From Streptomyces violaceusniger (GTDB lineage: Bacteria > Actinomycetota > Actinomycetes > Streptomycetales > Streptomycetaceae), in the NCBI GenBank assembly GCA_005405945.1, contig BJHW01000001.1, positions 6,510,001-6,574,000 of the forward strand: 64,000 nt of DNA. Reading direction: 5' to 3'. Shown one piece after another: positions 1-7,848 of this stretch. A model generated the notes under the pieces. The model worked only from the letters and a program-made list of their open reading frames with translations. It was not told the DNA's origin and did no database searches. A program made the translations under genes and the position numbers. How positions within the stretch are numbered: the stretch's first letter is position 1; every line of letters begins with the position of its first letter.

Positions 1-336
1 GTGATGCACGCCATCTGGGGTGCCCACATGATGTCGCTCACCAAGCTGATCGTCGTGGTCGACGCCGACTGCGATGTCCACGATCTGCACGAGGTTTCCT
101 GGCGCGCGCTGGGGAACACCGACTACGCCCGCGATCTGACCGTGGTCGAAGGCCCCGTCGACCATCTCGACCACGCCTCGTACCAGCAGTTCTGGGGCGG
201 CAAGGCAGGCATCGACGCCACCGCGAAATGGCCTGAGGAGGGCTATACGCGCGACGGCGGATGGCCACGCATGGTCATGTCCGATCCGGAGACCGCCGAT
301 CGGGTGACAAAGCGATGGAAGGAGTACGGGCTGTGA
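1..336 (+). CDS. UbiD-family menaquinone decarboxylase, C-terminal fragment
   Basis: This is the last ~110 residues of a protein whose start lies before the window. The fragment has the C-terminal core typical of UbiD-type prenylated-FMN decarboxylases (KLIVVVDADCDVHD, then a VEGPVDHLDHAS segment). In the futalosine pathway a UbiD-like enzyme of this kind decarboxylates the naphthoquinoid ring, and its cofactor is made by the UbiX-type enzyme encoded two genes downstream. The TGA stop overlaps the GTG start of mqnP, so the two are probably translationally coupled. Catalytic residues lie outside the window. The family call rests on the tail sequence plus the gene order UbiD-UbiA-UbiX, which is standard in Streptomyces. 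Confidence 0.85.
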   Translation: MMHAIWGAHMMSLTKLIVVVDADCDVHDLHEVSWRALGNTDYARDLTVVEGPVDHLDHASYQQFWGGKAGIDATAKWPEEGYTRDGGWPRMVMSDPETADRVTKRWKEYGL

Positions 337-1256
337 GCGCCGATTCCGCGACCTCCGATCTCTTCGGCCCCCAACCGGCGCCGCCCGGCCGGGTGCGCGC
401 CTTTCTGCGGCTGGTGATGATCGAGCACTCGGTCTTCGCGCTGCCCTTCGCCTACATCGCCGCGCTGACCGCGATGCACCTGTGGGACGGCACCGTCCAC
501 TGGACGCGGCTGCTGCTGATCACGATCGCCATGGTGGGCATGCGCACCTTCGCCATGGCCTGCAACCGGATCATCGACCGCGAGATCGACGCCCGCAACC
601 CGCGCACCGCCGGCCGTGAGCTGGTTACCGGCGCCGTGTCGGTGCGCACCGCGTGGACCGGCGCGCTGATCGCCCTCGCCGTCTTCCTGGGCTCGGCGGC
701 GCTCCTGAACCCGCTCTGCCTGGCGCTGGCGCCGGTCGCGGTGGTGCCGATGGTGGTCTATCCGTACGGGAAGCGGTTCACCGACTATCCGCACGCCATC
801 CTGGGCGTGGCCCAGGCCATCGGCCCGGTCGGCGCCTGGATCGGGGTCACCGGCGAGTGGTCGTGGGACGCGGCGATCCTGGGGCTCGCGATCGGCATCT
901 GGATCGGCGGCTTCGACCTGATCTACGCCTGCCAGGACGTGGCGGCCGACCGGGCGCACGGGGTGCGGTCGGTGCCGGCCCGCTTCGGCATCGCGGGCGC
1001 CCTCTACGGCGCGCGCGTCTGCCATGTGGTCACCACGGCCCTGCTGGTCTGGTACGCGCTGGCCACGGACGCGGGGGCGTTCTTCTGGGTCGGGCTGGCG
1101 ATCGTCGCGGCGGCGTTCGCGTACGAGCACACGATCGTGCGGCCGGGCGATCTGTCGCGGCTGAACCGTGCCTTCTTCACGGTCAACGGCTTCATCGGGA
1201 TCGCCCTGTTCTGCTGCGCGCTCCTCGACCTCGTGGTGCGGGGCCTCGGCCTGTGA
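333..1256 (+). CDS. mqnP: Menaquinone biosynthesis prenyltransferase MqnP (UbiA family)
   Basis: This is an integral-membrane UbiA-superfamily prenyltransferase of 307 aa, expected to attach the polyprenyl chain to the menaquinone ring precursor. Both Asp-rich motifs are present: NRIIDREIDARNPRTAGREL (N-x3-D-x3-D), and YACQDVAADRAHG in the second half. About eight hydrophobic segments are visible. I chose GTG 333 because GGAAGGAG (317-324) lies 8 nt upstream and the start overlaps the decarboxylase stop. A longer start at ATG 315 would place the Shine-Dalgarno sequence inside the gene. Its position between UbiD-type and UbiX-type genes supports a menaquinone rather than a heme or chlorophyll role. 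Confidence 0.92.
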   Translation: MSADSATSDLFGPQPAPPGRVRAFLRLVMIEHSVFALPFAYIAALTAMHLWDGTVHWTRLLLITIAMVGMRTFAMACNRIIDREIDARNPRTAGRELVTGAVSVRTAWTGALIALAVFLGSAALLNPLCLALAPVAVVPMVVYPYGKRFTDYPHAILGVAQAIGPVGAWIGVTGEWSWDAAILGLAIGIWIGGFDLIYACQDVAADRAHGVRSVPARFGIAGALYGARVCHVVTTALLVWYALATDAGAFFWVGLAIVAAAFAYEHTIVRPGDLSRLNRAFFTVNGFIGIALFCCALLDLVVRGLGL

Positions 1257-1280
1257 GACCCGCCGGATAGGCTCGGTGAC

Positions 1281-2012
1281 GTGGAGACGCCGCACGAGCC
1301 TTACGGGCCGCACGAGCCGTACGGGCCGCACGAAGAAGTGAGCGGGCGCCGTCCCTGGGTGGTCGGTGTGTCCGGCGCGTCCGGGACGCCGTACGCCGCC
1401 TCGGTGCTGCGCGCGCTGCTGGCGGCGGGGGAGGCGGTCGACCTGGTGATCAGCCGGGCGTCACGGCTGACGCTGCTGGACGAGACGGGGATCGGGTTCC
1501 GGGACGCCCACTGGCGCGACGATCTGCGCCGCTGGCTGGCGCGCGGCGCGGACGGCACGCCCGACGCCTTCGAGGTGCCCGCCGAGGTGGCGGACGTGGC
1601 CCACTGGTCGCCCGGTGACCTGGCGGCAGGGCCGTCCTCCGGCTCGTATCCGGCCAAGGGGATGCTGATCGTCCCGGCGAGCACCGCGTGTGTGGCCGGG
1701 GTCGCGCTCGGGCTGTCGAAGGACCTGCTCCAGCGGGCCGCGAGCGTCACGCTCAAGGAACGGCGCAAGCTCGTGGTGGCGGTGCGCGAGACACCGCTGA
1801 GCGGACAGACGCTGAAGGCTCTGGTGGCGCTGGACGAGGCGGGCGCGGTGGTGCTGCCCGCCTCGCCGGCGTTCTACGCGGGGGCGACGCACATCCAGGA
1901 TCTGGTGGACTTCGTCGCGGGGCGGGTGCTGGACGCGGCAGGGGTGCCGCACAAGCTGTACCGCCGGTGGGAGGGGGAGCTCGGTGGGGACCGGGACCGG
2001 GGAACGGCCTAG
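1281..2012 (+). CDS. ubiX: UbiX-type flavin prenyltransferase
   Basis: This flavoprotein prenylates FMN to give the cofactor of UbiD-type decarboxylases. The Rossmann-like start GVSGASGTPYAASVLRAL, the SRAS motif (SRASRLTLLDE) and the C-terminal VAVRETPLS...LPASPAFY region are typical of UbiX. GTG 1281 gives 243 aa with an odd N-terminus in which PHEPYG is repeated in tandem (an 18-bp DNA repeat at about 1292-1330). GTG 1338 (MSGRRPWVVG) would remove this tail and is a reasonable alternative. The gene is 24 bp after mqnP in the same operon. Its stop overlaps the stop of the small convergent ORF at 2009-2185. Confidence 0.92.
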   Translation: METPHEPYGPHEPYGPHEEVSGRRPWVVGVSGASGTPYAASVLRALLAAGEAVDLVISRASRLTLLDETGIGFRDAHWRDDLRRWLARGADGTPDAFEVPAEVADVAHWSPGDLAAGPSSGSYPAKGMLIVPASTACVAGVALGLSKDLLQRAASVTLKERRKLVVAVRETPLSGQTLKALVALDEAGAVVLPASPAFYAGATHIQDLVDFVAGRVLDAAGVPHKLYRRWEGELGGDRDRGTA

Positions 2013-2185
2013 CGGGTCCAGCGCCGCCTGGTGCGCGCCGCGCGGGCCGCGACGACGGCCGCGCGGCGGGCCGCACGGGAGACGGGCCGGTCGGTGGGGC
2101 GGGCTGCACGCGAGCGGTTGGCCAGGTCCCGCAGCTCGAGCATGCGGGCCTCAAGGCCCTCGATCGTGTACACGGTGAGTCTCAT
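2009..2185 (-). CDS. Small basic hypothetical protein (58 aa), convergent with ubiX
   Basis: This is an ATG-initiated reading frame of 58 codons reading MRLTVYTIEGLEARMLELRD at its N-terminus, then an Arg/Ala-rich tail ending RRRWTR. The front half looks like a short amphipathic helix, and the tail is strongly basic. The only Shine-Dalgarno-like sequence (AGGAG) abuts the ATG, so GTG 2173 (MYTIEGLEARML) may be the true start. Its 3' end overlaps the ubiX stop by four bases on the opposite strand. It is transcribed divergently from the Lrp regulator, and the A+T-richer gap at 2186-2291 would serve both. No function is recognised. Confidence 0.55.
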   Translation of the reverse strand: MRLTVYTIEGLEARMLELRDLANRSRAARPTDRPVSRAARRAAVVAARAARTRRRWTR

Positions 2186-2291
2186 CTCCTGAGGGATGGT
2201 CGATCGCCTAAAAGATTTACAGGGCTTGTGGCCCTGATGCCTTAGATTCTACATGTAATCCCGCTCAAACATTGAATAATGGAAGGCGTAC
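2186..2291. promoter_or_regulatory. Divergent promoter region with two dyads in front of the Lrp gene
   Basis: This A+T-richer gap contains CAGGGC-ttgtg-GCCCTG (2220-2236) and the perfect palindrome TACATGTA (2250-2257), which lies inside GATTC...GTAATC. Lrp/AsnC proteins often bind such dyads in their own promoters. Autoregulation here is inference from position. No clear -35/-10 pair could be fixed. Confidence 0.4.
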
Positions 2292-2759
2292 GTGCTTATG
2301 GACGCGGTGGACAGGCAGCTCATCCAGGCCCTGCGGGAGAACGGCCGGGCCTCCTACGCGGAGCTCGGCAGGCTCGTCGGCCTCTCCGGGCCCAGCGTCA
2401 CGGACCGGATCAACCGCCTGGAGGCCGCCGGGGTGATCACCGGCTATCGCGCGACCGTGGACGCCGCCTCCCTGGGGCTCGGCGTCACCGCGCTGATCGG
2501 CATCCAGCTCTCGGACGCCACCGACCACGAGGATGTGGCCCACCGGTTGCGCGAGCTCGCCGAGATCGAGGACTGCTGGTTCATCGCGGGCGACGACTCC
2601 TACATGCTCAAGGTGCGCGCATCCGACGTGGACGGCCTGGAGCGGACCATCCGCCGGCTCTCCGGCACCAAGGGCGTCTCCCGCACCCGGACCACGATCG
2701 TGCTGTCCACGAAGTGGGAGAACCGGGTCGGCGAGCTTCCGGAGGACATCGAGGCGTAG
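2292..2759 (+). CDS. Lrp/AsnC-family transcriptional regulator
   Basis: This 155-aa protein starts with an AsnC-type winged helix-turn-helix (DRQLIQALRENGRASYAELG...LSGPSVTDRINRLEAAGVI, residues ~6-50). It continues into the effector-binding RAM domain (residues ~70-140, including a WFIAGDDSYMLKVRA strand). GTG 2292 has GGAAGG five bases upstream; ATG 2298 is the alternative. It sits between the ubiX and mqnE parts of the menaquinone cluster, an arrangement common in Streptomyces. Control of these genes is plausible but not shown by the sequence. Confidence 0.9.
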   Translation: MLMDAVDRQLIQALRENGRASYAELGRLVGLSGPSVTDRINRLEAAGVITGYRATVDAASLGLGVTALIGIQLSDATDHEDVAHRLRELAEIEDCWFIAGDDSYMLKVRASDVDGLERTIRRLSGTKGVSRTRTTIVLSTKWENRVGELPEDIEA

Positions 2760-2805
2760 TGTCGGCGAAGGCTGACATCAGCAGACGTATTGGGAGGCGA
2801 CCGGG

Positions 2806-3984
2806 GTGACGGGGACCACACACGACGCGGGTTTCAAAAGGGAATTGGAGCAGAAGGTCCGCGCGGGCGAGCGGCTCTCGCGGGAGGACGGCATCGCCCT
2901 TTACGAGTCCGACGATCTGGCCTGGCTGGGCGGTCTCGCCCATGAGGTGCGCACCCGTAAGAACGGCGACGTCGTGCACTTCAACGTCAACCGCCACCTC
3001 AACATGACCAACGTGTGCACCGCGTCCTGCGCGTACTGCTCCTTCCAGCGCAAGCCCGGCGAGAAGGACGCCTACACGATGCGCATCGAGGAGGCCGTCC
3101 GCCTCGCCAAGGCGATGGAGAACGAGAACCTCACCGAGCTCCACATCGTCAACGGCCTGCACCCGACCCTCCCGTGGCGCTACTACCCGCGGTCGCTCAA
3201 GGCGCTCAAGGAGGCCCTTCCGCAGGTCTCCCTCAAGGCGTTCACCGCCACCGAGATCCACCACTTCGAGAAGATCTCCGGCATGCCGGCCTCGGAGATC
3301 CTCGACGAGCTGATCGACGCCGGGCTGGAGTCGCTGACCGGCGGCGGCGCCGAGATCTTCGACTGGGAGATCCGGCAGCACATCGTCGACCACGAGACCC
3401 ACTGGGAGGACTGGTCGCGGATCCACCGGCTCGCGCACGAGAAGGGGCTCAAGACGCCCTGCACGATGCTCTACGGGCACATCGAGGAGCCCCGCCACCG
3501 GGTGGACCACGTGCTGCGGCTGCGCGAGCTCCAGGACGAGACCGGCGGCTTCCAGGTCTTCATCCCGCTGCGCTACCAGCACGACTTCGTGGACATGAAG
3601 GACGGCAAGATCCGCAACCGCCTTCAGGCCCGCACCACCATGGCCACCGGCGCGGAGGCGCTGAAGACCTTCGCCGTCTCGCGGCTGCTCTTCGACAACG
3701 TGCCGCACGTCAAGGTCTTCTGGGTGATGCACGGCGTGCAGACCGCACAGCTCGCGCTCAACCACGGCGCGGACGACATGGACGGGTCGGTCGTGGAGTA
3801 CAAGATCACGCACGACGCCGACGACTACGGGACGCCCAACAAGCTCACCCGTGACGATCTGCTCGACCTGATCCGGGACGCCGGTTTCCGGCCGGTGGAG
3901 CGGAACACCCGCTACGAGGTCATCCGCGAGTTCGAGGGCCCGGACCCGGCCCGCCGCGAGACCCCGCAGCCGATGCGGGTGTGA
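2806..3984 (+). CDS. mqnE: Aminofutalosine synthase MqnE (radical SAM)
   Basis: This 392-aa radical-SAM enzyme joins the chorismate-derived enol (the MqnA product) to S-adenosylmethionine to form aminofutalosine, the first committed radical step of the futalosine route. The Cys triad C71-x3-C75-x2-C78 (VCTASCAYCSF) binds the 4Fe-4S cluster, preceded by HFNVNRHLNMTN. Downstream, TGGGAEIFDWEIRQHIVDHET and the IPLRYQHDF segment are characteristic of MqnE rather than MqnC. GTG 2806 follows GGGAGG. Its partner radical-SAM enzyme mqnC lies at 27793. Confidence 0.95.
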   Translation: MTGTTHDAGFKRELEQKVRAGERLSREDGIALYESDDLAWLGGLAHEVRTRKNGDVVHFNVNRHLNMTNVCTASCAYCSFQRKPGEKDAYTMRIEEAVRLAKAMENENLTELHIVNGLHPTLPWRYYPRSLKALKEALPQVSLKAFTATEIHHFEKISGMPASEILDELIDAGLESLTGGGAEIFDWEIRQHIVDHETHWEDWSRIHRLAHEKGLKTPCTMLYGHIEEPRHRVDHVLRLRELQDETGGFQVFIPLRYQHDFVDMKDGKIRNRLQARTTMATGAEALKTFAVSRLLFDNVPHVKVFWVMHGVQTAQLALNHGADDMDGSVVEYKITHDADDYGTPNKLTRDDLLDLIRDAGFRPVERNTRYEVIREFEGPDPARRETPQPMRV

Positions 3985-4092
3985 TCCGTACGGCGGACGT
4001 GACGCGTATCGCGGGCGTACCGCCGGTGTGACCCGTGTCGCCTCCGCCCGGTGGCGCTGTCTAACGGCCGCCGAGCGGGGCACTCGGGGGCC

Positions 4093-4752
4093 ATGGCCGG
4101 TACGAAGAGCCCCGAGGACGCGTACACCGCCGCCCCCTTCGTCCCGGAGGGCGCCGACCTGGGCGCGCTCCGGGAGGCGGCGGCCGGATGCCACGGCTGC
4201 CCGCTGCACCGCGACACCACGCAGACCGTCTTCGGCGCCGGGGACCCGGACGCCCGGGTCGTGCTCGTCGGCGAGCAGCCGGGCGACCAGGAGGACCGGC
4301 AGGGCAAGCCCTTCGTGGGCCCGGCGGGCAGGGTCCTGGACCGGGCCCTGGGCGAGGCCGGGATCGACCCGGACGAGACGTACATCACCAACGCGGTCAA
4401 GCACTTCAAGTTCACCCACGTCCCCGAGCGCGGCAAGCGGCGCATCCACAAGCCGCCGAGCCTGCGCGAGCTCTCCGCCTGCGGGCCCTGGCTCGAGGCC
4501 GAGCTGGAGCTGATCGAGCCCGAGGTGGTCGTGGCGCTCGGCGCCACGGCGGGGAAGGCGCTGCTGGGTTCGTCGTTCCGGGTGAGCAAGCAGCGCGGGA
4601 CGCGGCTGGAGGGCAACCCGTCGGGACCGGCGCGCGGCGCCCTCATCGTCCCCACGATCCACCCCTCCGCGGTGCTGCGGGCCGATGACCGGGAGGCGGT
4701 GTACGAGGGGCTGGTGGCCGATCTGAGGGTCGCGGCGGAGGCGCTGGGCTGA
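4093..4752 (+). CDS. udgX: UdgX-type uracil-DNA glycosylase
   Basis: This 219-aa member of the UDG superfamily has GEQPG at residues 60-64 and GNPSGPAR and HPSAVLR motifs near the C-terminus. It carries the diagnostic insert KRRIH (residues 115-119). In characterised UdgX proteins the His of KRRIH becomes covalently linked to the abasic sugar after uracil release, a suicide-type reaction. Three cysteines (C33, C36, C130) are placed to ligate an iron-sulfur cluster. I chose ATG 4093; the upstream frame to 4051 adds 14 unconvincing residues. It follows mqnE by about 100 bp, with no obvious functional link to menaquinone. Confidence 0.9.
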   Translation: MAGTKSPEDAYTAAPFVPEGADLGALREAAAGCHGCPLHRDTTQTVFGAGDPDARVVLVGEQPGDQEDRQGKPFVGPAGRVLDRALGEAGIDPDETYITNAVKHFKFTHVPERGKRRIHKPPSLRELSACGPWLEAELELIEPEVVVALGATAGKALLGSSFRVSKQRGTRLEGNPSGPARGALIVPTIHPSAVLRADDREAVYEGLVADLRVAAEALG

Positions 4753-4868
4753 GACCGGCCCATGGTCGGGTACGAGGCCGGCCGTACCCCGGTCGCGGAC
4801 GAGGCCGACAGGGGACCGCGGCCGGGTACGGGCTCGGGGCGCGCGAGGGCGCTGACAGACCCCCTGGG

Positions 4869-4874
4869 TATCGT
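4869..4874 (+). promoter_or_regulatory. Extended -10 box TATCGT for a leaderless GNAT gene
   Basis: TATCGT ends 7 nt before ATG 4882, where no Shine-Dalgarno sequence is visible. This spacing is the usual pattern for leaderless transcripts in Streptomyces. It argues against the upstream ATG at 4762. Confidence 0.5.
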
Positions 4875-4881
4875 CGATCGC

Positions 4882-5406
4882 ATGCCCCTGCGCTGTGAAC
4901 TCGACCCCGAGACCACCCCCGAGCTGCTCGACTCCGTCTGCGCCCTCTGGACCGACGTCTCGAACGCGGGCGGCGCCGTCGGCTTCGTACCGCCCGTGGT
5001 CAAGGACGACATACGCCCCGAGCTGCTCAAGCACCTCGCCGCGATGACCGAGGGCCGGACCCGTCTGCTCCTCGGCCGCGACGAGGACGGCGCCGTGGCC
5101 GCCACCGCCTTCTTCACCTTCAACACCCACCGGCTGATGCGTCACTGGTGCTGGCTCTACACCGTGATGGTGCACCCCTCCCACCAGGGCAAGGGATACG
5201 GACGCGCCCTTATGGCCGCCGCCGAGGACGCCGCGCGCACTATGGACGGCATCCGGGGGATACGGCTCACCTGCCGCGGCGGCACCGGGGCGGATCTCTT
5301 CTACGGGCGGTGCGGCTACAAGGAGGTCGGGCGGGTGCCCGGCGCGATCAAGGTCGCGGACGACGACTTCCGGGACGACGTCACCATGTGGCTGCCGCTG
5401 AATTGA
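4882..5406 (+). CDS. GNAT-family N-acetyltransferase
   Basis: This protein of about 174 aa has the acetyl-CoA-binding motif A region VMVHPSHQGKGYGRALMAAAED (the pyrophosphate loop is Q-G-K-G-Y-G). The motif B end is LTCRGGTGADLFYGRCGYKEVGRVPGAIK. Substrate is unknown; small-molecule or protein amines are both possible. Start ATG 4882 is chosen because a TAnnnT box lies just upstream and the region before it encodes a low-complexity sequence without homology features. Confidence 0.85.
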   Translation: MPLRCELDPETTPELLDSVCALWTDVSNAGGAVGFVPPVVKDDIRPELLKHLAAMTEGRTRLLLGRDEDGAVAATAFFTFNTHRLMRHWCWLYTVMVHPSHQGKGYGRALMAAAEDAARTMDGIRGIRLTCRGGTGADLFYGRCGYKEVGRVPGAIKVADDDFRDDVTMWLPLN

Positions 5407-5516
5407 TCGGAAACCGGCCGTGGTTCACTGGGAGGACAGGTCCTTCCGGTGGAAGCCCCCCGGAAGACCCCGCAGCAGAACTCCCCACAGAACTCCCAGG
5501 AGAGAGAGGACGAGTC

Positions 5517-5804
5517 GTGTCCTTCACGCCGAGCGCCGCGTTCCGCTACACCCTCATGCGCCTGGGAATCTTCGTCGGCTCGTTCCTGGCCATCTGGGCC
5601 CTGGTCTACTTCCGGGTGCTGCCCTCCGGCCTCGGCAGCTCCAATCTCTTCTGGGTGATGCTGCTCGCGCTGGTCGTTTCCGCGCCGCTCAGCTGGGTCG
5701 TGCTGCGCAAGCAGCGGGACGCCTTGGCCGTCGAGGTCGCCGAGAAGGTGGACCGCGCCAAGGAGCGGCTGGCGGCGAACCAGAGCCAGGAGGACGGCGT
5801 CTGA
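5517..5804 (+). CDS. DUF4229-type small membrane protein
   Basis: This 95-aa protein has two hydrophobic helices (residues ~12-34 and ~42-64) separated by a short loop, then a charged C-terminal tail (VAEKVDRAKERLAANQSQEDGV). The layout RYTLMRLGIF...SAPLSWVVLRKQRD matches actinobacterial DUF4229 proteins, whose function is unknown. Start GTG 5517 follows the purine-rich GGAGAGAGAGGA. A strong hairpin follows at 5856-5887. Confidence 0.8.
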   Translation: MSFTPSAAFRYTLMRLGIFVGSFLAIWALVYFRVLPSGLGSSNLFWVMLLALVVSAPLSWVVLRKQRDALAVEVAEKVDRAKERLAANQSQEDGV

Positions 5805-5855
5805 CCGGCGCTGGACTGTAACCCTCCTCACACCACCCCGCACACTCCACCGACG

Positions 5856-5887
5856 CCCCTTGGGCCAGCTTCCGCTGGCGCAAGGGG
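5856..5887 (+). terminator. Hairpin terminator after the DUF4229 gene
   Basis: CCCCTTG and CAAGGGG form the outer stem and CCAGC/GCTGG the inner stem around a TTCC loop. There is no T-run, which is normal for streptomycete terminators. Confidence 0.75.
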
Positions 5888-5955
5888 TGTTGATGTCTTT
5901 CGGCCCCTCAGGTGACCTCGGATGCCCTCAGGCGTCCCCGCAAGTCAAAGATTTC

Positions 5956-5972
5956 CTTTGGGTTCCCCAAAG
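5956..5972. promoter_or_regulatory. Palindrome CTTTGGG-ttc-CCCAAAG upstream of the leader peptide
   Basis: This perfect 7-bp dyad lies 22 bp before the leader ATG (5995) and just upstream of the box TAACGT (5982-5987), which can serve as the -10 of a leaderless leader transcript. The position suits an operator. No regulator is identified. Confidence 0.45.
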
Positions 5973-5994
5973 CGGCGGTGTTAACGTACTTGTC

Positions 5995-6099
5995 ATGAAG
6001 ACAGCAGCCGCGCCCCACATCGCAGCGAGCGTTCCGCTCGTGGCGCGCCTGCACATCGATCTTTGCCGCTGCCTGTCCGCGGCCTGTCGTCGCCGCTGA
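5995..6099 (+). CDS. Putative regulatory leader peptide (34 aa)
   Basis: The short ORF begins MKTAAAPHIA and ends ARLHIDLCRCLSAACRRR. The C-terminal pattern R-[LR]-H-[IV]-D-L-x-R-x-x-S-A-x-C-R is the signature of the widespread actinobacterial leader peptides found before sulfur-assimilation, redox and transporter genes, where ribosome behaviour at the Cys/Arg codons is thought to control downstream expression. The ATG sits ~7 nt after TAACGT, suggesting a leaderless message. It ends 76 bp before the symporter start. Three Cys codons (residues 24, 26 and 31) fit a cysteine-sensing attenuator, but this is inference. Confidence 0.75.
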   Translation: MKTAAAPHIAASVPLVARLHIDLCRCLSAACRRR

Positions 6100-6175
6100 T
6101 CCACCTCGCGCACAGCGGCCGGAGATCCGGTACGGACTCCTGGCTTTCTCCCGCCCTCTTGACCTCCACCGGAGT

Positions 6176-7509
6176 GTGTCCGTTGTCGTCCGCCCTCAAG
6201 GCGTCCCCCAGGGGTCGTCCTCCTTCCGCCTGCCCAAGGTGCCCTTCTGGGCGCAGATCCTGTTGGGCCTCGTCCTCGGTGTGGTGCTCGGCTGGATCGC
6301 CCGCAGCGCCGATGTCGGCTGGCTGGTCACCACGCTCGACAAGATCGGTAGCATCTTCGTCCAGCTGCTGAAGCTGGCCGTCGCCCCGCTGGTGTTCTTC
6401 GCGATCCTGATCTCGATCACCAATCTGCGGAACGTCAACAACGCCGCCCGGCTGGCGACCCGCACCCTGCTGTGGTTCATGGCCACCTCGCTCATCGCCG
6501 TCGCCATCGGCCTGGCGATCGGCCTGGTCACCAACCCGGGCGCCGGAACCGACCTCACCCCAAGGACGGCGCCAAGCCGGACCACGCGGGCTCCTGGCTG
6601 GACTTCCTCACCGGCATCGTGCCGACCGATGTCATCACCCCGTTCACCGAGCTGAACGTCCTCCAGATCGTCTTCATCGCCGCCGTCGCGGGCGTCGCCG
6701 CCCTCCAGCTCGGCGAGAAGGCCCAGCCGATCCTCACCCTGAGCCAGTCGGTGCTCGAACTGCTCCAGAAGGCCCTGTGGTGGGTCATCCGCCTCGCCCC
6801 GCTGGGCACCCTGGGCCTCATCGGCACCGCCATCGCCGACTACGGCTGGAACCTGATCGGCAAGTACGCGACCTTCACCGCCGACATCTACATCGGCTGC
6901 GCGCTGGTGATGTTCGGCGTCTACCCGCTGCTGCTGGCGACGGTCGCCAAGGTCAACCCCCTGAACTTCTTCAAGGGCGCCTGGCCCGCCATCCAGCTCG
7001 CCTTCGTCTCCCGCTCCTCGGTCGGCACCATGCCGCTGACCCAGAAGGTCACCGAGCGGCTGGGCGTCCCCAAGGAGTACGCCTCCTTCGCGGTGCCCTT
7101 CGGCTCGACGACGAAGATGGACGGCTGCGCCTCGATCTACCCCGCGATCGCCGCGATCTTCATCGCCCAGATCTTCGACGTGAACCTCGGCGTCGGCGAC
7201 TACCTCCTGATCGCCTTCGTCTCGGTGATCGGCTCCGCCGCCACCGCCGGCCTTACGGGCGCCACGGTCATGCTGACCCTGACCCTCTCCACCCTGGGCC
7301 TCCCCCTGGAGGGCGTCGGCCTGCTGATGGCCATCGACCCGGTCCTGGACATGATGAGGACCGCCACCAACGTTGCTGGACAATCAGTATGCACGTTGCT
7401 GGTGGCCGGGCGTGAGGGAATCCTCGACCGTGACGCGTACAACAACGTGAAGAGCGTTGACCTGGACGAAAAGAACGCTGAGCCGCGGACGGTCCCGGCC
7501 GCCGCGTAG
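6176..7509 (+). CDS. Dicarboxylate/amino-acid:cation symporter, frameshifted; C-terminus supplied by the integrated element
   Basis: This is a DAACS-family secondary transporter (GltP/DctA/TcyP type). It has multiple membrane helices, the serine-rich loop FVSRSSVGTMPLT, FGSTTKMDGCASIYPA, and the substrate/cation segment MAIDPVLDMMRTATNVAGQS. Translation from GTG 6176 shifts frame at the C-run 6558-6561. One extra C restores a continuous ~445-aa product (TDLTPKDGAKPDHAG), so a missed base is likely. The last ~45 residues (from 7374 on) belong to the inserted element. They replace the original tail, now stranded at 18603-18740. Start choice is weak: the GGAG almost touches GTG 6176. Confidence 0.85.
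7369..7400. other. attL: crossover core AACGT plus P' arm
   Basis: Host symporter sequence runs up to the core (7369-7373). After it comes element sequence with the arm AGTATGCACGTTGCT (7386-7400). The arm begins 15 nt after the AA at 7369-7370. This mirrors attR, where the opposite arm ends 15 nt before the matching AA. The arm's reverse complement, AGCAACGTGCATACT, matches the attR arm in 14 of 15 positions. Confidence 0.85.
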
Positions 7510-7537
7510 CGAGCGCGCAGCCTGGAGCCAACTGCAA

Positions 7538-7571
7538 CGGCGCCCCACTCTCCGCTGAGGGTGGGGCGCCG
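7538..7571 (+). terminator. Strong hairpin terminator after the hybrid symporter gene
   Basis: Perfect 11-bp arms CGGCGCCCCAC and GTGGGGCGCCG flank a 12-nt loop, 28 bp after the symporter stop. It lies on the element side, so the element brings both a new C-terminus and a new terminator. Confidence 0.85.
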
Positions 7572-7848
7572 CGCTATGTGTACCTTCGAGGACGTGGCAC
7601 CGGAGACGCCGGTGCATCGACCAGTGGTCCGTCCACCGACGCCGCTCCTCCCGCGTGCCACCGCTGACGCATCCCTTATGCAGAGCAGAGCCCAACGGGT
7701 CACGCTGCACGATGGGCCCGCTGAGGAGTGACCCATCCGACCGCGACCCATACCCAACCGGGGTCTGCTCCGTCAAGTGAACCCAACCCCTGAGGATTGA
7801 AGATAACATCAGCTTCAATCCGTCGAGACTCTAGAATTCGAGGATCGC

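Noticed and set aside
2608..5184. Very long reading frame on the minus strand opposite mqnE and udgX
   Set aside because: High G+C leaves antisense frames open. The translation is Arg/Gly/His-rich without domains, while the plus strand encodes clear enzymes.
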